From Flavobacteriaceae bacterium (GTDB lineage Bacteria > Bacteroidota > Bacteroidia > Flavobacteriales > Flavobacteriaceae): a stretch of DNA of 64,000 nucleotides. A program made the position numbers and the translations under genes. Positions 8,823-18,239 of this stretch are shown here, one piece after another (within the stretch, counting starts at the first letter, position 1; each line of letters opens with the position of its first letter). The stretch spans positions 2,574,321-2,638,320 of the forward strand of contig CP031964.1 of the NCBI GenBank assembly GCA_003443635.1, given 5' to 3'. Below the pieces are notes generated by a model. The model worked only from the letters and a program-made list of their open reading frames with translations. It was not told the DNA's origin and did no database searches.

Positions 8823-9782
8823 ATGCTAAAAGCTGGTGTTCTTGGTGCTGGTCATCTAGGAAAAATTCATTTAAGACTTCTTAATCAATCAGAAAAATAT
8901 GAGCTTATAGGCTTTTATGATGCAGATAAAGAAAATGCAAAAAAAGTAGTAGACGAATTTGGTTATACATATTTTAACACCATCGAGGGGCTTATTAATG
9001 CTGTAGATGTTGTAGATATTGTTACACCAACACTTTCTCATTATGATTGCGCAAAACAAGCCATAGCTAAAGGCAAACATATTTTTATTGAAAAACCAAT
9101 AACAAATACTGTTGAAGAAGCAGAAGAAATTCGAACTTTAGTAGCTTCTAATAAAGTAAAAGGACAAGTAGGGCATGTTGAGCGATTTAATCCCGCGTTT
9201 ATTGCTATTAAAGATGATATTGAATCTCCTATGTTTATCGAAACACATCGATTAGCTGAGTTTAATCCTCGAGGCACTGATGTTCCGGTAGTTTTAGATT
9301 TAATGATTCATGATATCGATATCATTTTAAGTGTTGTTAAATCTAAAGTTAAAAATATATCTGCAAGTGGTGTTTCAGTAATTAGTGACACTCCAGATAT
9401 TGCGAATGCTAGAATTGAATTTGAAAATGGTTGTGTTGCTAATCTCACTGCGAGTCGCATTTCATTAAAAAATATGCGTAAAACAAGATTTTTTCAAAAA
9501 GATGCATATATATCAGTAGATTTTTTAGAAAAAAAATGTGAGGTTGTTAAAATGAAAAATGCACCCAAACAAGCAGGAGATTTTGATATGATCCTACAAA
9601 ACGCTGAAGGAGTTAAAAAACAAATTTATTTCGACAATCCTGAAATATCGAGTAATAATGCCATCTTAGATGAGCTAGAAACTTTTGCAAACGCTATTAA
9701 TAATAATACAAAACCAATTGTAACGCTTCATGATGGTACTGAAGCCTTAAGAGTAGCCACAATGATTATTAATCAGTTCTAA
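8823..9782 (+). CDS. Gfo/Idh/MocA family oxidoreductase
   Basis: A 319-residue NAD(P)-dependent oxidoreductase. The N-terminal Rossmann motif is GVLGAGHLGKIH (residues about 5-16), and FIEKPIT near residue 85 carries the catalytic-site lysine of the family; the C-terminal half is the GFO/IDH/MocA sheet domain that sets substrate choice. The substrate, usually a sugar or cyclitol, cannot be read. In flavobacteria it is often next to the hydroxybutyryl-CoA dehydrogenase, as here (32 bp apart). The start at 8823 was chosen because a GTG at 8805 overlaps the -7 box. Confidence 0.92.
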   Translation: MLKAGVLGAGHLGKIHLRLLNQSEKYELIGFYDADKENAKKVVDEFGYTYFNTIEGLINAVDVVDIVTPTLSHYDCAKQAIAKGKHIFIEKPITNTVEEAEEIRTLVASNKVKGQVGHVERFNPAFIAIKDDIESPMFIETHRLAEFNPRGTDVPVVLDLMIHDIDIILSVVKSKVKNISASGVSVISDTPDIANARIEFENGCVANLTASRISLKNMRKTRFFQKDAYISVDFLEKKCEVVKMKNAPKQAGDFDMILQNAEGVKKQIYFDNPEISSNNAILDELETFANAINNNTKPIVTLHDGTEALRVATMIINQF

Positions 9783-9813
9783 AATAAAGCAATTAAAAAA
9801 TAAATAAATTTAT

Positions 9814-10704
9814 ATGAAAAACGTAGCTGTTATAGGTGCAGGAACAATGGGTAATGGAATTGCACATACTTTTGCTCAAAGTGGATTTAAAGTACAACTA
9901 ATAGATATTAGCGAACAATCTCTTAAACGAGGTATAGATACTATCACTAAAAACTTGGATAGGATGGTTGCTAAAGAAAGGATAACTGAAGCAGACAAAG
10001 TAGAAACTTTAGCAAATATTACCACTTATACTGATATTACAAGCGGTGTTGAATATGCAAGCTTAGTTGTTGAAGCTGCTACCGAAAATTTAGATTTAAA
10101 ACTAAAAATATTTAAGCAACTTGATGAAGCTTGTCCAGAAGACACTATTTTAGCTACAAATACTTCTTCAATTTCTATCACACAAATTGCTGCTGTGACC
10201 TCTCGCCCAAAAATGGTTATTGGGATGCATTTTATGAACCCTGTGCCAATTATGAAATTAGTTGAGATCATTCGTGGATATAACACTAGTGATGAAGTAA
10301 CAAGTATTATTATGGAAATGTCTAAAACTTTAGGGAAAATTCCAGTAGAAGTAAATGATTATCCAGGTTTTGTAGCCAATCGAATTTTAATGCCAATGCT
10401 TAATGAATCTATTGAAACTTTATATAACGGTGTAGCTGGAATACAAGAAATAGATACCGTTATGAAGTTAGGAATGGCACATCCAATGGGGCCATTGCAA
10501 CTTGCTGATTTTATTGGATTAGATGTGTGTTTATCTATACTTAACGTAATGTATGATGGATTCAAAAACCCTAAATATGCTCCTTGTCCATTATTAGTAA
10601 ATATGGTAAGAGCTGGCAAGTTAGGTGTGAAATCTGGGGAAGGATTTTATGATTATTCAGAAAGCAAAAAGGCAGATAAAATTGCTTCTCAGTTTTTAAA
10701 ATAA
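9814..10704 (+). CDS. 3-hydroxyacyl-CoA (3-hydroxybutyryl-CoA) dehydrogenase
   Basis: A 296-residue enzyme that interconverts 3-hydroxyacyl-CoA and 3-oxoacyl-CoA with NAD(P), in short-chain fatty acid or butanoate metabolism. Residues about 6-15 hold the dinucleotide motif GAGTMGNGIA. GMHFMNPVPIMKLVEII near residue 136 contains the catalytic His of the HxxxP signature, and the C-terminal domain (DYPGFVANRILMPMLNE, then GMAHPMGPLQLAD) is the 3HCDH dimerisation domain. Length matches single-domain Hbd/PaaH enzymes rather than the long FadB type. Likely co-transcribed with the preceding oxidoreductase. Confidence 0.93.
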   Translation: MKNVAVIGAGTMGNGIAHTFAQSGFKVQLIDISEQSLKRGIDTITKNLDRMVAKERITEADKVETLANITTYTDITSGVEYASLVVEAATENLDLKLKIFKQLDEACPEDTILATNTSSISITQIAAVTSRPKMVIGMHFMNPVPIMKLVEIIRGYNTSDEVTSIIMEMSKTLGKIPVEVNDYPGFVANRILMPMLNESIETLYNGVAGIQEIDTVMKLGMAHPMGPLQLADFIGLDVCLSILNVMYDGFKNPKYAPCPLLVNMVRAGKLGVKSGEGFYDYSESKKADKIASQFLK

Positions 10705-10759
10705 AAATATTAAACTAAACAGTATACGGATTTATCTGAATTACTAAAAATTAATAAGA

Positions 10760-11977
10760 ATGGCTAAAGTAATTCCGTTTAAAGCAATTCGACCTACACG
10801 AGATAAAGTGAGTTTAGTTGCGTCTCGCTCTTATCAAAGCTATACTCAAGCCGAAAGAGAAGCTCGATTGGATTACAATCCATATTCATTTTTGCACATT
10901 GTTAATCCAGGTTATAAATACGATAGAGAGGTTAGTGGAAAAGATCGTTATAATTTAGTTAGAAATCGATACTTAGAATTTAAAGAAGATGAAATTTTCG
11001 TGCAAGATGAAACATCTTGCTATTATGTTTATAAAATTGTAAATCGTGATGGATATATATTATCTGGCATTATAGCTGCAGCAAGTGCAGAAGATTATGA
11101 AAACAATATCATAAAAAAACACGAAGACACTATTGAGTATCGTGAGCATATTTTTAAAGATTATCTAAAAACTGTTGGGTTTAATGCTGAACCTGTATTA
11201 TTAACTCATCCTGATAATAACACTATTAGCAGTATTATTTCTGATACTCAAAAGCATCGTGCAGAGTTCGAATTTACCACTACATATAGAGACACTCATT
11301 ATTTATGGCTTATCGATGATATTGACATCATAAACAAGCTTGAAAAAGAATTTAAATCTATTGAAACACTTTATATAGCAGATGGTCATCACCGTTCTGC
11401 TTCATCTCATTTATTATTTAAAGAAGATAATACTAAAGAATCTTCTAAATATTTTATGAGCTATTTAATTTCTGAGTCTGATTTACGTATTTATGAATTT
11501 AATCGAATAGTAAAAGACTTAAATAATTTAAGTAAAGAAGAGTTTTTAATACAATTAGATACGATGTATCGTATTGAAAATAGAGGTGCTGAATTATATA
11601 AACCTTCTAAAAAGCATCATTTTAGCATGTATTTAGATGGTGAGTTTTATTCTCTATATTTAAGGCACTCTGAATATGAATTTAATTCATCTCTGGATGC
11701 TTTAGATACACAGATTTTATATAAAACAATTTTGGATCCTATTTTAGGAATTACAGATTTACGTAACGATACTCGTATTGAATATTCACATGGTAAAAAT
11801 GATTTGGTATCTATAAAAACAAAAGTAGATAGTGGGGAATTTACAGTTGGGTTCGGATTATTACCTATCACTATCGATGAATTAAAACAAATTGCAGATG
11901 ATGAATTAACAATGCCACCAAAAAGTACTTATATCGAGCCTAAACTTAGAAGTGGTATTACTATTTATGAATTTTAA
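10760..11977 (+). CDS. DUF1015 family protein
   Basis: A 405-residue protein that belongs to DUF1015, a widespread family whose biochemical role is not established. The start KVIPFKAIRPTRDKVSLVASRSYQSY is the family N-terminus, and YIADGHHRSASSHL near residue 209 is its most conserved motif. FLHIVNPGY and VGFGLLPITIDELKQIAD are also typical. The stop codon is directly followed by the ATG of yggS with no gap, so the two are translationally linked. Confidence 0.9.
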   Translation: MAKVIPFKAIRPTRDKVSLVASRSYQSYTQAEREARLDYNPYSFLHIVNPGYKYDREVSGKDRYNLVRNRYLEFKEDEIFVQDETSCYYVYKIVNRDGYILSGIIAAASAEDYENNIIKKHEDTIEYREHIFKDYLKTVGFNAEPVLLTHPDNNTISSIISDTQKHRAEFEFTTTYRDTHYLWLIDDIDIINKLEKEFKSIETLYIADGHHRSASSHLLFKEDNTKESSKYFMSYLISESDLRIYEFNRIVKDLNNLSKEEFLIQLDTMYRIENRGAELYKPSKKHHFSMYLDGEFYSLYLRHSEYEFNSSLDALDTQILYKTILDPILGITDLRNDTRIEYSHGKNDLVSIKTKVDSGEFTVGFGLLPITIDELKQIADDELTMPPKSTYIEPKLRSGITIYEF

Positions 11978-12637
11978 ATGAGTATACAAAAAAACTTAAA
12001 TACTATAAAATCATCATTACCAGATCACGTTACTTTGGTTGCTGTTTCAAAAACTAAACCTATAAGTGATTTAATGGAAGCTTATAATGCTGGACAACGC
12101 ATTTTTGGGGAAAATAAGATCCAAGAAATGGTAGAAAAGCAAGCTGTTATGCCAAAAGATGTTGAGTGGCATATGATTGGTCATATACAAAGCAATAAAG
12201 TTAAGTATATGGCGAGTTTTGTTAATTTAATTCATGGTGTAGATAGTTTAAAATTATTAAAAGAAATAAATAAACAAGCTCAGAAACATAATCGAGTTAT
12301 TGATTGTTTATTACAAATAAAAATAGCTTCCGAAGATTCTAAATTTGGTATGACTCCTGAAGAGGTAAAAAGTTTATTATCATCTATAGTTTATTCTGAA
12401 TGTGCTCATGTTAAAATTATTGGTGTAATGGGGATGTCAACATTTACTGATGACACCAATCAAATTAAAAATGAATTTAATTCATTGAAAACACTTTATG
12501 AAGAGTTAAAACAAACTAACCCTGCTTTTAATATAATATCAATAGGTATGAGTGGTGACTATCAACTAGCAATAGATTGTGGTAGTACGATGGTTCGCCT
12601 CGGAAGTAGTATCTTTGGACATCGAAATTACAATTAA
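11978..12637 (+). CDS. YggS family pyridoxal-5'-phosphate homeostasis protein
   Basis: A 219-residue single-domain PLP-binding TIM-barrel protein (PLPBP/YggS) that buffers pyridoxal phosphate and affects amino-acid and keto-acid balance; it has no known catalysis. VAVSKTKP near residue 21 holds the PLP-binding lysine (Lys25), with FGENKIQEM and WHMIGHIQSNKVK as further signatures and GMSGDYQLAIDCGSTMVRLGSSIFG near the end for phosphate binding. It starts immediately after the DUF1015 stop and ends 4 bp before the likely start of the exonuclease gene. Confidence 0.94.
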   Translation: MSIQKNLNTIKSSLPDHVTLVAVSKTKPISDLMEAYNAGQRIFGENKIQEMVEKQAVMPKDVEWHMIGHIQSNKVKYMASFVNLIHGVDSLKLLKEINKQAQKHNRVIDCLLQIKIASEDSKFGMTPEEVKSLLSSIVYSECAHVKIIGVMGMSTFTDDTNQIKNEFNSLKTLYEELKQTNPAFNIISIGMSGDYQLAIDCGSTMVRLGSSIFGHRNYN

Positions 12638-12641
12638 GTAT

Positions 12642-14018
12642 TTGTACGCAATTTTAGACATAGAAACCACCGGGGGCAAGTATAATGAAGAAGGAATTAC
12701 AGAAATTGCGATCTACAAATATGATGGCCATCAAGTAATAGATCAATTTATAAGTCTTGTTAATCCAGAGCGAGAAATCCAACCTTTTGTCGTTAACCTT
12801 ACTGGTATTAATAGTAAGATGCTTCGTAATGCGCCTAAATTTTATGAAGTAGCAAAACGTATTGTTGAAATCACTGAAGATTGTATTATAGTTGCTCATA
12901 ATGCATTGTTTGATTATCGTATTCTGCAAACAGAATTTAAACGTTTGGGGTTTAATTTTACTAAAAAAACACTCTGTACAGTAGAACTTTCTAAAGACTT
13001 AATTCCTGATCAACCTTCTTATAGTTTAGGAAAACTTACAAGAGTACTAGGCATTCCTGTTAGTGATAGGCATCGAGCTTCTGGAGATGCTCAGGCTACA
13101 GTGAAGCTTTTCAAGTTATTATTAGACAAAGATTTAGATAAAAAAATAATAAGTGAATCTGTAAAAACAGATTCTAGAGATACAATAGCTCCGAAATTAT
13201 TAGATATTATAGAATCTCTACCAAGCATTACTGGAGTGTACTATATACATAATGCTAATGGGGAAATCATTTATATCGGAAAAAGCAAAAATATTAGACA
13301 ACGTGTTAATCAGCATTTCACTAATGATAGCACAAAATCTAAAAAAATACAGCTACAAGTTTCATCTATTACATATGAAGCTACTGGTAGTGAACTTATA
13401 GCTCTATTAAAAGAAAGCGAAGAAATTAAACGCAATAAACCTATTTTTAATCGTGCATTAAAACGCACTCATTTTTCGTATGGTTTATATCAGTTTACAG
13501 ATAGTTTAGGTTATTTAAATTTAAGAGCATATACAGTTAAAAGTCAAAGCGAAATCGAAACTCCAATTACTACATTTTCTAATTTACAAAGTGCTAAGAG
13601 CTTTTTAAATCGTATGGCTATTAGATACAATTTATGTCAGAAGTTAACAGGGCTTCAAAAAACAAGTAGCAATTGTTTTAATTATACTATAAAAGAGTGT
13701 TTTGGAGCTTGCATTAAAAACGAGACTCCCGATATATATAATAAAAGAATAAGAAACCTTATTGCTGATTATAGTTTTGAAAACAAAAGTATAGTTATTG
13801 TAGGTAAAGGTCGTTCAATAGATGAACGTAGTGCTATTCTTATAAAAAATGGTATATTTATAGGCATAGGGTTCTTTAATCTCAATTATCAAATAAACAA
13901 TATCGATGTTTTAGAATCCTTTATAACACCTATGGAACATAATAAAGATGTACAACATATTATTCAGAGTCATCTTAGGAAAAATAAAAAAATGAAGGTT
14001 ATTACTCTACATTCATAA
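12642..14018 (+). CDS. DnaQ-like 3'-5' exonuclease fused to a GIY-YIG endonuclease domain
   Basis: A 458-residue fusion. Residues 4-160 are a DEDDh exonuclease like the DNA polymerase III epsilon subunit: AILDIETTG (Asp6, Glu8), HNALFDY (Asp91) and HRASGDAQAT (His144, Asp149). Residues about 195-280 are a GIY-YIG nuclease (GVYYIHNANGEIIYIGKSKNIRQRV), as in UvrC and Cho. The C-terminal part has no clear domain but contains four cysteines in LCQKLTGLQ...CFNYTIKECFGACI, as in Cho-like proteins. The TTG at 12642 is taken as start because it puts the exonuclease motif at the N-terminus, 4 bp after yggS; the upstream ATG at 12579 lies inside yggS. A role in DNA repair is likely. Confidence 0.88.
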   Translation: MYAILDIETTGGKYNEEGITEIAIYKYDGHQVIDQFISLVNPEREIQPFVVNLTGINSKMLRNAPKFYEVAKRIVEITEDCIIVAHNALFDYRILQTEFKRLGFNFTKKTLCTVELSKDLIPDQPSYSLGKLTRVLGIPVSDRHRASGDAQATVKLFKLLLDKDLDKKIISESVKTDSRDTIAPKLLDIIESLPSITGVYYIHNANGEIIYIGKSKNIRQRVNQHFTNDSTKSKKIQLQVSSITYEATGSELIALLKESEEIKRNKPIFNRALKRTHFSYGLYQFTDSLGYLNLRAYTVKSQSEIETPITTFSNLQSAKSFLNRMAIRYNLCQKLTGLQKTSSNCFNYTIKECFGACIKNETPDIYNKRIRNLIADYSFENKSIVIVGKGRSIDERSAILIKNGIFIGIGFFNLNYQINNIDVLESFITPMEHNKDVQHIIQSHLRKNKKMKVITLHS

Positions 14019-14033
14019 ATCGTTTTTTATAGA

Positions 14034-14888
14034 ATGAAAAACAGCAAATCAAACAATAATTGGAAACTAAAACTTCATGAGATCATTTATGAAGCTGATA
14101 CTCCTATGGGAAAATTGTTTGATGTTGTTTTATTATTTTTCATCCTAGCAAGTATTATACTTGTAATGTTAGAAAGTGTAAATTCTATTGATAATAAATA
14201 TCATGATCTATTAAATATTGGCGAATGGGTTGTTACTATTTTATTTTCTATAGAATATATATTACGGATTATTTCTGTAAAAAAGCCAATAAAATATATT
14301 ACTAGTTTTTATGGTGTTATTGATTTATTATCAACCATTCCAAAGTATTTATCTTTAATTTTTGTAGGGACTCATGCATTAGTTTCACTTCGTGCTTTAC
14401 GATTATTGCGTATTTTTAGAATATTAAAATTAACTCGCTATTTAGGCGCTTCAAATCAATTATCATCAGCAATAAAAGCAAGTCGTGCAAAGATTTCAGT
14501 ATTTCTATTTGCTGTCTTAATATCATCAGTTATTTTTGGCACTTTAATGTATTTAGTTGAAGGGGAAGAAAACGGATTTACTAATATTCCTAAAAGTATT
14601 TATTGGTGTATTGTAACTTTAACTACTGTTGGTTTTGGAGATATAGCCCCTCAAACACCTCTTGGGCAATTTATTGCCACAATCATTATGATTTTAGGTT
14701 ATGGAATTATTGCTGTCCCAACCGGAATCGTTTCTGCAGAGTATACTAAAAGCGCTACTAGTAATAAAAAAGACGATAATGAAACACTTCAATTAAATAC
14801 TCAAGTCTGTAGTAATTGTTTAACTGAAAAACATAAAGATGGTGCCAAACATTGTTATAATTGTGGGCATCATCTTCACATAGAGTGA
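14034..14888 (+). CDS. Voltage-gated-type potassium channel with C-terminal zinc ribbon
   Basis: A 284-residue six-TM cation channel. TM1 is about residues 26-45, TM2 63-82, TM3 95-112; the S4 helix LRALRLLRIFRILKLTRYL (about 119-140) has an arginine or lysine every third residue, as in voltage sensors. After S5, the pore loop TLTTVGFGDIAP (about 197-208) carries the K+ filter TVGFGD, and S6 contains a GYGIIAVPTG hinge. The tail after S6 ends with two CxxC pairs (CSNCLTEKH and CYNC) about 14 residues apart, a small zinc ribbon. Flavobacterial homologues usually share the channel; what the tail binds is unknown. The gene follows the exonuclease by 15 bp and precedes miaA by 7 bp. Confidence 0.92.
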   Translation: MKNSKSNNNWKLKLHEIIYEADTPMGKLFDVVLLFFILASIILVMLESVNSIDNKYHDLLNIGEWVVTILFSIEYILRIISVKKPIKYITSFYGVIDLLSTIPKYLSLIFVGTHALVSLRALRLLRIFRILKLTRYLGASNQLSSAIKASRAKISVFLFAVLISSVIFGTLMYLVEGEENGFTNIPKSIYWCIVTLTTVGFGDIAPQTPLGQFIATIIMILGYGIIAVPTGIVSAEYTKSATSNKKDDNETLQLNTQVCSNCLTEKHKDGAKHCYNCGHHLHIE

Positions 14889-14895
14889 TTAATCA

Positions 14896-15816
14896 TTGAG
14901 CAAGACTAATAAATATTTAATATCAATTGTTGGCCCTACTGCCATAGGTAAAACAGCATTAAGCATAAAACTAGCACAATATTTTAAAACAGAAATAATA
15001 TCTGCAGACTCTAGGCAATTTTTTAAAGAGATGCAGATAGGTACTGCTGCACCAACTTTTGATGAATTATCTTCAGCACCACATCATTTTATACATCATA
15101 AATCTATTAATGATGAATATAGCGTAGGAGCTTTTGAAAAAGATGCTATTAATAAATTATCTGAACTATTTAAGGCTCATAATATTATTATTTTGGTTGG
15201 TGGATCTGGACTATATGTAGATGCAATAACTAAAGGGTTAGATTATTTCCCTGAAGTGGATAAAAATATTAGGAAAGAGCTTAATACTAAGTTACAATTA
15301 GAAGGGTTATCTTCTTTGCAAAGACAATTAAAAAATTTAGATTATAAAGCTTATAATTCTATAGCTATAGAAAATCCACATCGTGTTATTAGAGCACTAG
15401 AAATATGTATTGGATCAGGAAAACCTTATTCTTCGTTTTTAAATAAAAACAAAAAACTACGTGCTTTTAAAACTTTAACTATTGGTTTAATGGCCGAACG
15501 TGAAATTATCTATAACAGAATTAATAATCGTGTAGACAAAATGATTAAAGATGGACTAGTAAATGAAGTAAAAACACTTTTGCCTTATCAACAATTAAAT
15601 GCATTAAATACTGTTGGTTATAAAGAGTTATTTAATTATTTAAATGATAAAACAGATTTGGATTTTGCTATTTCAGAAATTAAAAAGAATACCCGTAGGT
15701 TCGCTAAACGCCAACTAACTTGGTTTAAAAAGAATGAAAACACATTATGGTTTGATTATCAAACTAATGCCTCAAAAATCATAAGAGCAATCAATTTAAA
15801 TATAGAAAAAGAGTAA
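14896..15816 (+). CDS. miaA: tRNA dimethylallyltransferase MiaA
   Basis: A 306-residue enzyme that transfers a dimethylallyl group to A37 of tRNAs reading UNN codons, the first step of ms2i6A synthesis. Visible are the P-loop GPTAIGKT (residues 13-20), SADSRQFFKEM near residue 37 (the DSxQxY/F active site), GGSGLYVDAI near residue 103 and NTRRFAKRQLTWF near residue 272. The start is TTG at 14896; the next codon upstream in frame is TCA and then a stop, and no ATG lies before the P-loop, so TTG is the only sensible start. A hairpin terminator follows at 15823-15848. Confidence 0.95.
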   Translation: MSKTNKYLISIVGPTAIGKTALSIKLAQYFKTEIISADSRQFFKEMQIGTAAPTFDELSSAPHHFIHHKSINDEYSVGAFEKDAINKLSELFKAHNIIILVGGSGLYVDAITKGLDYFPEVDKNIRKELNTKLQLEGLSSLQRQLKNLDYKAYNSIAIENPHRVIRALEICIGSGKPYSSFLNKNKKLRAFKTLTIGLMAEREIIYNRINNRVDKMIKDGLVNEVKTLLPYQQLNALNTVGYKELFNYLNDKTDLDFAISEIKKNTRRFAKRQLTWFKKNENTLWFDYQTNASKIIRAINLNIEKE

Positions 15817-15822
15817 TAAAAA

Positions 15823-15848
15823 AAAACCAGCTCATACAAGCTGGTTTT
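15823..15848. terminator. Bidirectional rho-independent terminator between miaA and the response regulator gene
   Basis: AAAACCAGCT (15823-15832), loop CATACA, AGCTGGTTTT (15839-15848): a 10-bp perfect stem with A-run and T-run flanks. It lies between convergent genes and can stop transcription from both sides. Confidence 0.88.
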
Positions 15849-15879
15849 AACATTAACAATTTTATATTTATTTATAATA

Positions 15880-16590
15880 TTAAGCTCCTTGATTAACTAC
15901 TAACCTAAATCCTTCACCATGAATATTTAAAATTTCGACATTCTCATCAACTTTAAGGTATTTACGCAATTTAGCAATGTACACGTCCATACTTCTAGAT
16001 GTAAAGTAATTATCATCTCTCCAAATTTTAGTTAATGCCAATTCTCTTGGCATTAAATCGTTTTCGTGTAATGCTAATAATCTTAATAACTCATTCTCTT
16101 TTGGTGATAATTTAACTGGTTCTCCTCCATTAAACTTTAAAAATCTAAGTTTAGAATTTAAGTGAAAATCTCCAATCGTAAATTCAAATTGTTTACTATC
16201 TGCAACACTATCAGTAGCTTTTCTTTGAATAATTGCTTTAATTTTCATTAGCAATACTTCACTATCAAATGGTTTGTTAAGGTAGTCATCAGCTCCAACT
16301 TTATAGCCTTTTAAAACATCTTCTTTCATAGCTTTAGCAGTTAAAAAGATTATAGGTACATCGGCGTTTTTTTCACGAATTTCTTTAGCTAATGTAAATC
16401 CATCTTTATAAGGCATCATTACATCTAATATGCATAAATCGTAATCGTCTTTTTTAAATTTTTCAAAACCTTCCATACCATTTTTAGCATGAACGACATC
16501 ATAGTCATTCATAGATAAGTAGTCTTTTAAAACTGTTCCGAAATTCGGATCATCCTCTACTAAAAGTATTTTTTTATTTAATTCCTCCAT
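15880..16590 (-). CDS. OmpR-family response regulator (RprY-like)
   Basis: A 236-residue two-component regulator. The receiver domain (residues 7-120) has acidic pocket EDD at 12-14, phosphoacceptor Asp56 in LCILDVMMP, the TAK triad and YLNKPF with the conserved lysine. The C-terminal domain (about 135-232) is a winged-helix OmpR/PhoB DNA-binding domain (KLSPKENELLRLL, then RSMDVYIAKLRKYL). The upstream kinase ends 2 bp before this start, so the pair forms one operon. In Bacteroidota the closest described pair is RprX/RprY; the target genes are not visible here. Confidence 0.93.
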   Translation of the reverse strand: MEELNKKILLVEDDPNFGTVLKDYLSMNDYDVVHAKNGMEGFEKFKKDDYDLCILDVMMPYKDGFTLAKEIREKNADVPIIFLTAKAMKEDVLKGYKVGADDYLNKPFDSEVLLMKIKAIIQRKATDSVADSKQFEFTIGDFHLNSKLRFLKFNGGEPVKLSPKENELLRLLALHENDLMPRELALTKIWRDDNYFTSRSMDVYIAKLRKYLKVDENVEILNIHGEGFRLVVNQGA

Positions 16591-16592
16591 AA

Positions 16593-18161
16593 TTATGATA
16601 TTAATGGTAATTTTATAATAAAGGTACTACCTTTTCCTTTTTCACTTTCTACACTTATATGACCATGATGATCATCTACTATACGTTTTACGTAAGCCAG
16701 TCCTAAACCATGGCCTTTTACATTATGTACATTTCCTGTGTGTTCTCTATAAAATTTCTCAAACACTTGTTTTTGAACGGATTTTGACATTCCGTTACCC
16801 TGATCTTTTATTTTTATAATAATGTTGTTTCCAACATTCTCTGTATTAACATCTATTTTTGGTTCATTTTCGGAATACTTTACAGCATTGTCCAAAATGT
16901 TTACCAAAACATTAGTAAAATGAGATTCGTTTGCTAGCACTGTTGCTTCTTTTGCATCTAAATGCAAATTTATATATCCATTACGATTTTCAACAATAAG
17001 TGCTATGTGCGTTTCGGCATCAAGCAATAAGTCGTGCATACTTATACTATCCTTACTAATGTTTAATTCATTCTTTTCTAGTTTAGATATTCTAAGTACA
17101 TTTTCAACTTGAGCATGCATTCGTTTATTTTCTTCTTTTATCATTCCCAAATAGCGTTTCACCTTAGTCTCATCTACAATTATTGCTGGGTTTTTAATTG
17201 CATCTAATGCTAAATTTATTGTTGCTATAGGGGTTTTAAACTCATGCGTCATGTTATTAATAAAATCTGTTTTTATCTGTGATATTTTGCGTTGTTTATT
17301 CAATTGAAAAATAGCACTTGTATATGCTATAATAATAATCAAAGTAAACAGAAAAGATAATAAAGTTATCCCTATAACTGAAGAAAAAATGTATTTGTTA
17401 CGTGTTGGAAAACTAACATACAATACATAATCACTCAATCCATTATTATCTAAAAAAATAGGGAATCCTTTAGATTGATCTCCCAAAAACTCAAAGTCAT
17501 CAGATTGCACTTTTGTTGCTAAATCATTGCCGTAAATTGCAAATTCATAAGGTATTTCTATACCTTCTTCTTTTAAGCCTTTATTGAGTAATTCATTAAT
17601 TTCTTCTTCAGAAACACGCCTGTGTATAGGAATGCTTTTAGCTTGTTCTCTATATTGAGATTTAAATAATTCAATTTCAATTTCATTTAGATCATAAACA
17701 TTAGAATATGATTCTTCAGATTGAATTGAAGTATTACCATCTACTCCTAAATTTTTAAAAATTTGTGTACTTGTTATTCCCGTAAATTGTCTAACATTCA
17801 CACTATCTAAACCTATGTCAATGAGCGTTGGGATTTTATAATTTTCTTCTAAAATCCCTGTATCAAATACTGTTATTCCATCATCATGATCATTATGCTT
17901 ATATGCAATTAACCTTGTTATATTAGATGAGTCAGGTTTTATACCTTGAGCAGCTATAGTTTTTAATTGATTTATAGATTCTTTAGCCTCTCTATCACCT
18001 ATAGTAGTGGTGGTGTGATTAAGTATTTTTTTAACTTTAAACCAAAACTGATCTTCTTTATTCTCTAACGTGTTGTTAATATAATAAGCTTGCACAAATA
18101 TTATACCAATTAACGATAAACTCGTCAATAGAATTAATAAGACGAATAGTTTTTTACTCAT
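16593..18161 (-). CDS. Sensor histidine kinase (RprX-like)
   Basis: A 522-residue membrane sensor kinase. Residues 5-27 and 259-285 are transmembrane helices that bracket a large periplasmic domain of about 230 residues with no recognised ligand-binding motif. The HisKA domain has FINNMTHEFKTPIATIN with phosphorylated His306, and the ATPase domain shows the N box (VLVNILDNAVKYS), the G1 box IKDQGNGMS and the G2 box GHGLGLAYV. The -7 box ends 4 nt before the ATG, so the transcript may be leaderless. It sits directly upstream of its response regulator. Confidence 0.94.
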   Translation of the reverse strand: MSKKLFVLLILLTSLSLIGIIFVQAYYINNTLENKEDQFWFKVKKILNHTTTTIGDREAKESINQLKTIAAQGIKPDSSNITRLIAYKHNDHDDGITVFDTGILEENYKIPTLIDIGLDSVNVRQFTGITSTQIFKNLGVDGNTSIQSEESYSNVYDLNEIEIELFKSQYREQAKSIPIHRRVSEEEINELLNKGLKEEGIEIPYEFAIYGNDLATKVQSDDFEFLGDQSKGFPIFLDNNGLSDYVLYVSFPTRNKYIFSSVIGITLLSFLFTLIIIIAYTSAIFQLNKQRKISQIKTDFINNMTHEFKTPIATINLALDAIKNPAIIVDETKVKRYLGMIKEENKRMHAQVENVLRISKLEKNELNISKDSISMHDLLLDAETHIALIVENRNGYINLHLDAKEATVLANESHFTNVLVNILDNAVKYSENEPKIDVNTENVGNNIIIKIKDQGNGMSKSVQKQVFEKFYREHTGNVHNVKGHGLGLAYVKRIVDDHHGHISVESEKGKGSTFIIKLPLIS

Positions 18162-18165
18162 CGTT

Positions 18166-18173
18166 CAAAATTA
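18166..18173 (-). promoter_or_regulatory. Bacteroidota -7 box of the sensor kinase operon
   Basis: On the reverse strand TAATTTTG fits TAnnTTTG and ends 4 nt before the ATG at 18161. This promoter would drive the kinase and regulator together. Confidence 0.55.
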
Positions 18174-18239
18174 ACATTTTAACATTTAGAGCTACCTCCA
18201 TTTAACCTTACATTAACAAAAATGTTAAAGTTTTGATTA

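Noticed and set aside
12579-12641. Upstream ATG of the exonuclease-GIY-YIG gene
   Set aside because: It lies inside yggS and would add an N-terminus unrelated to the exonuclease fold; the TTG at 12642 begins right at it.
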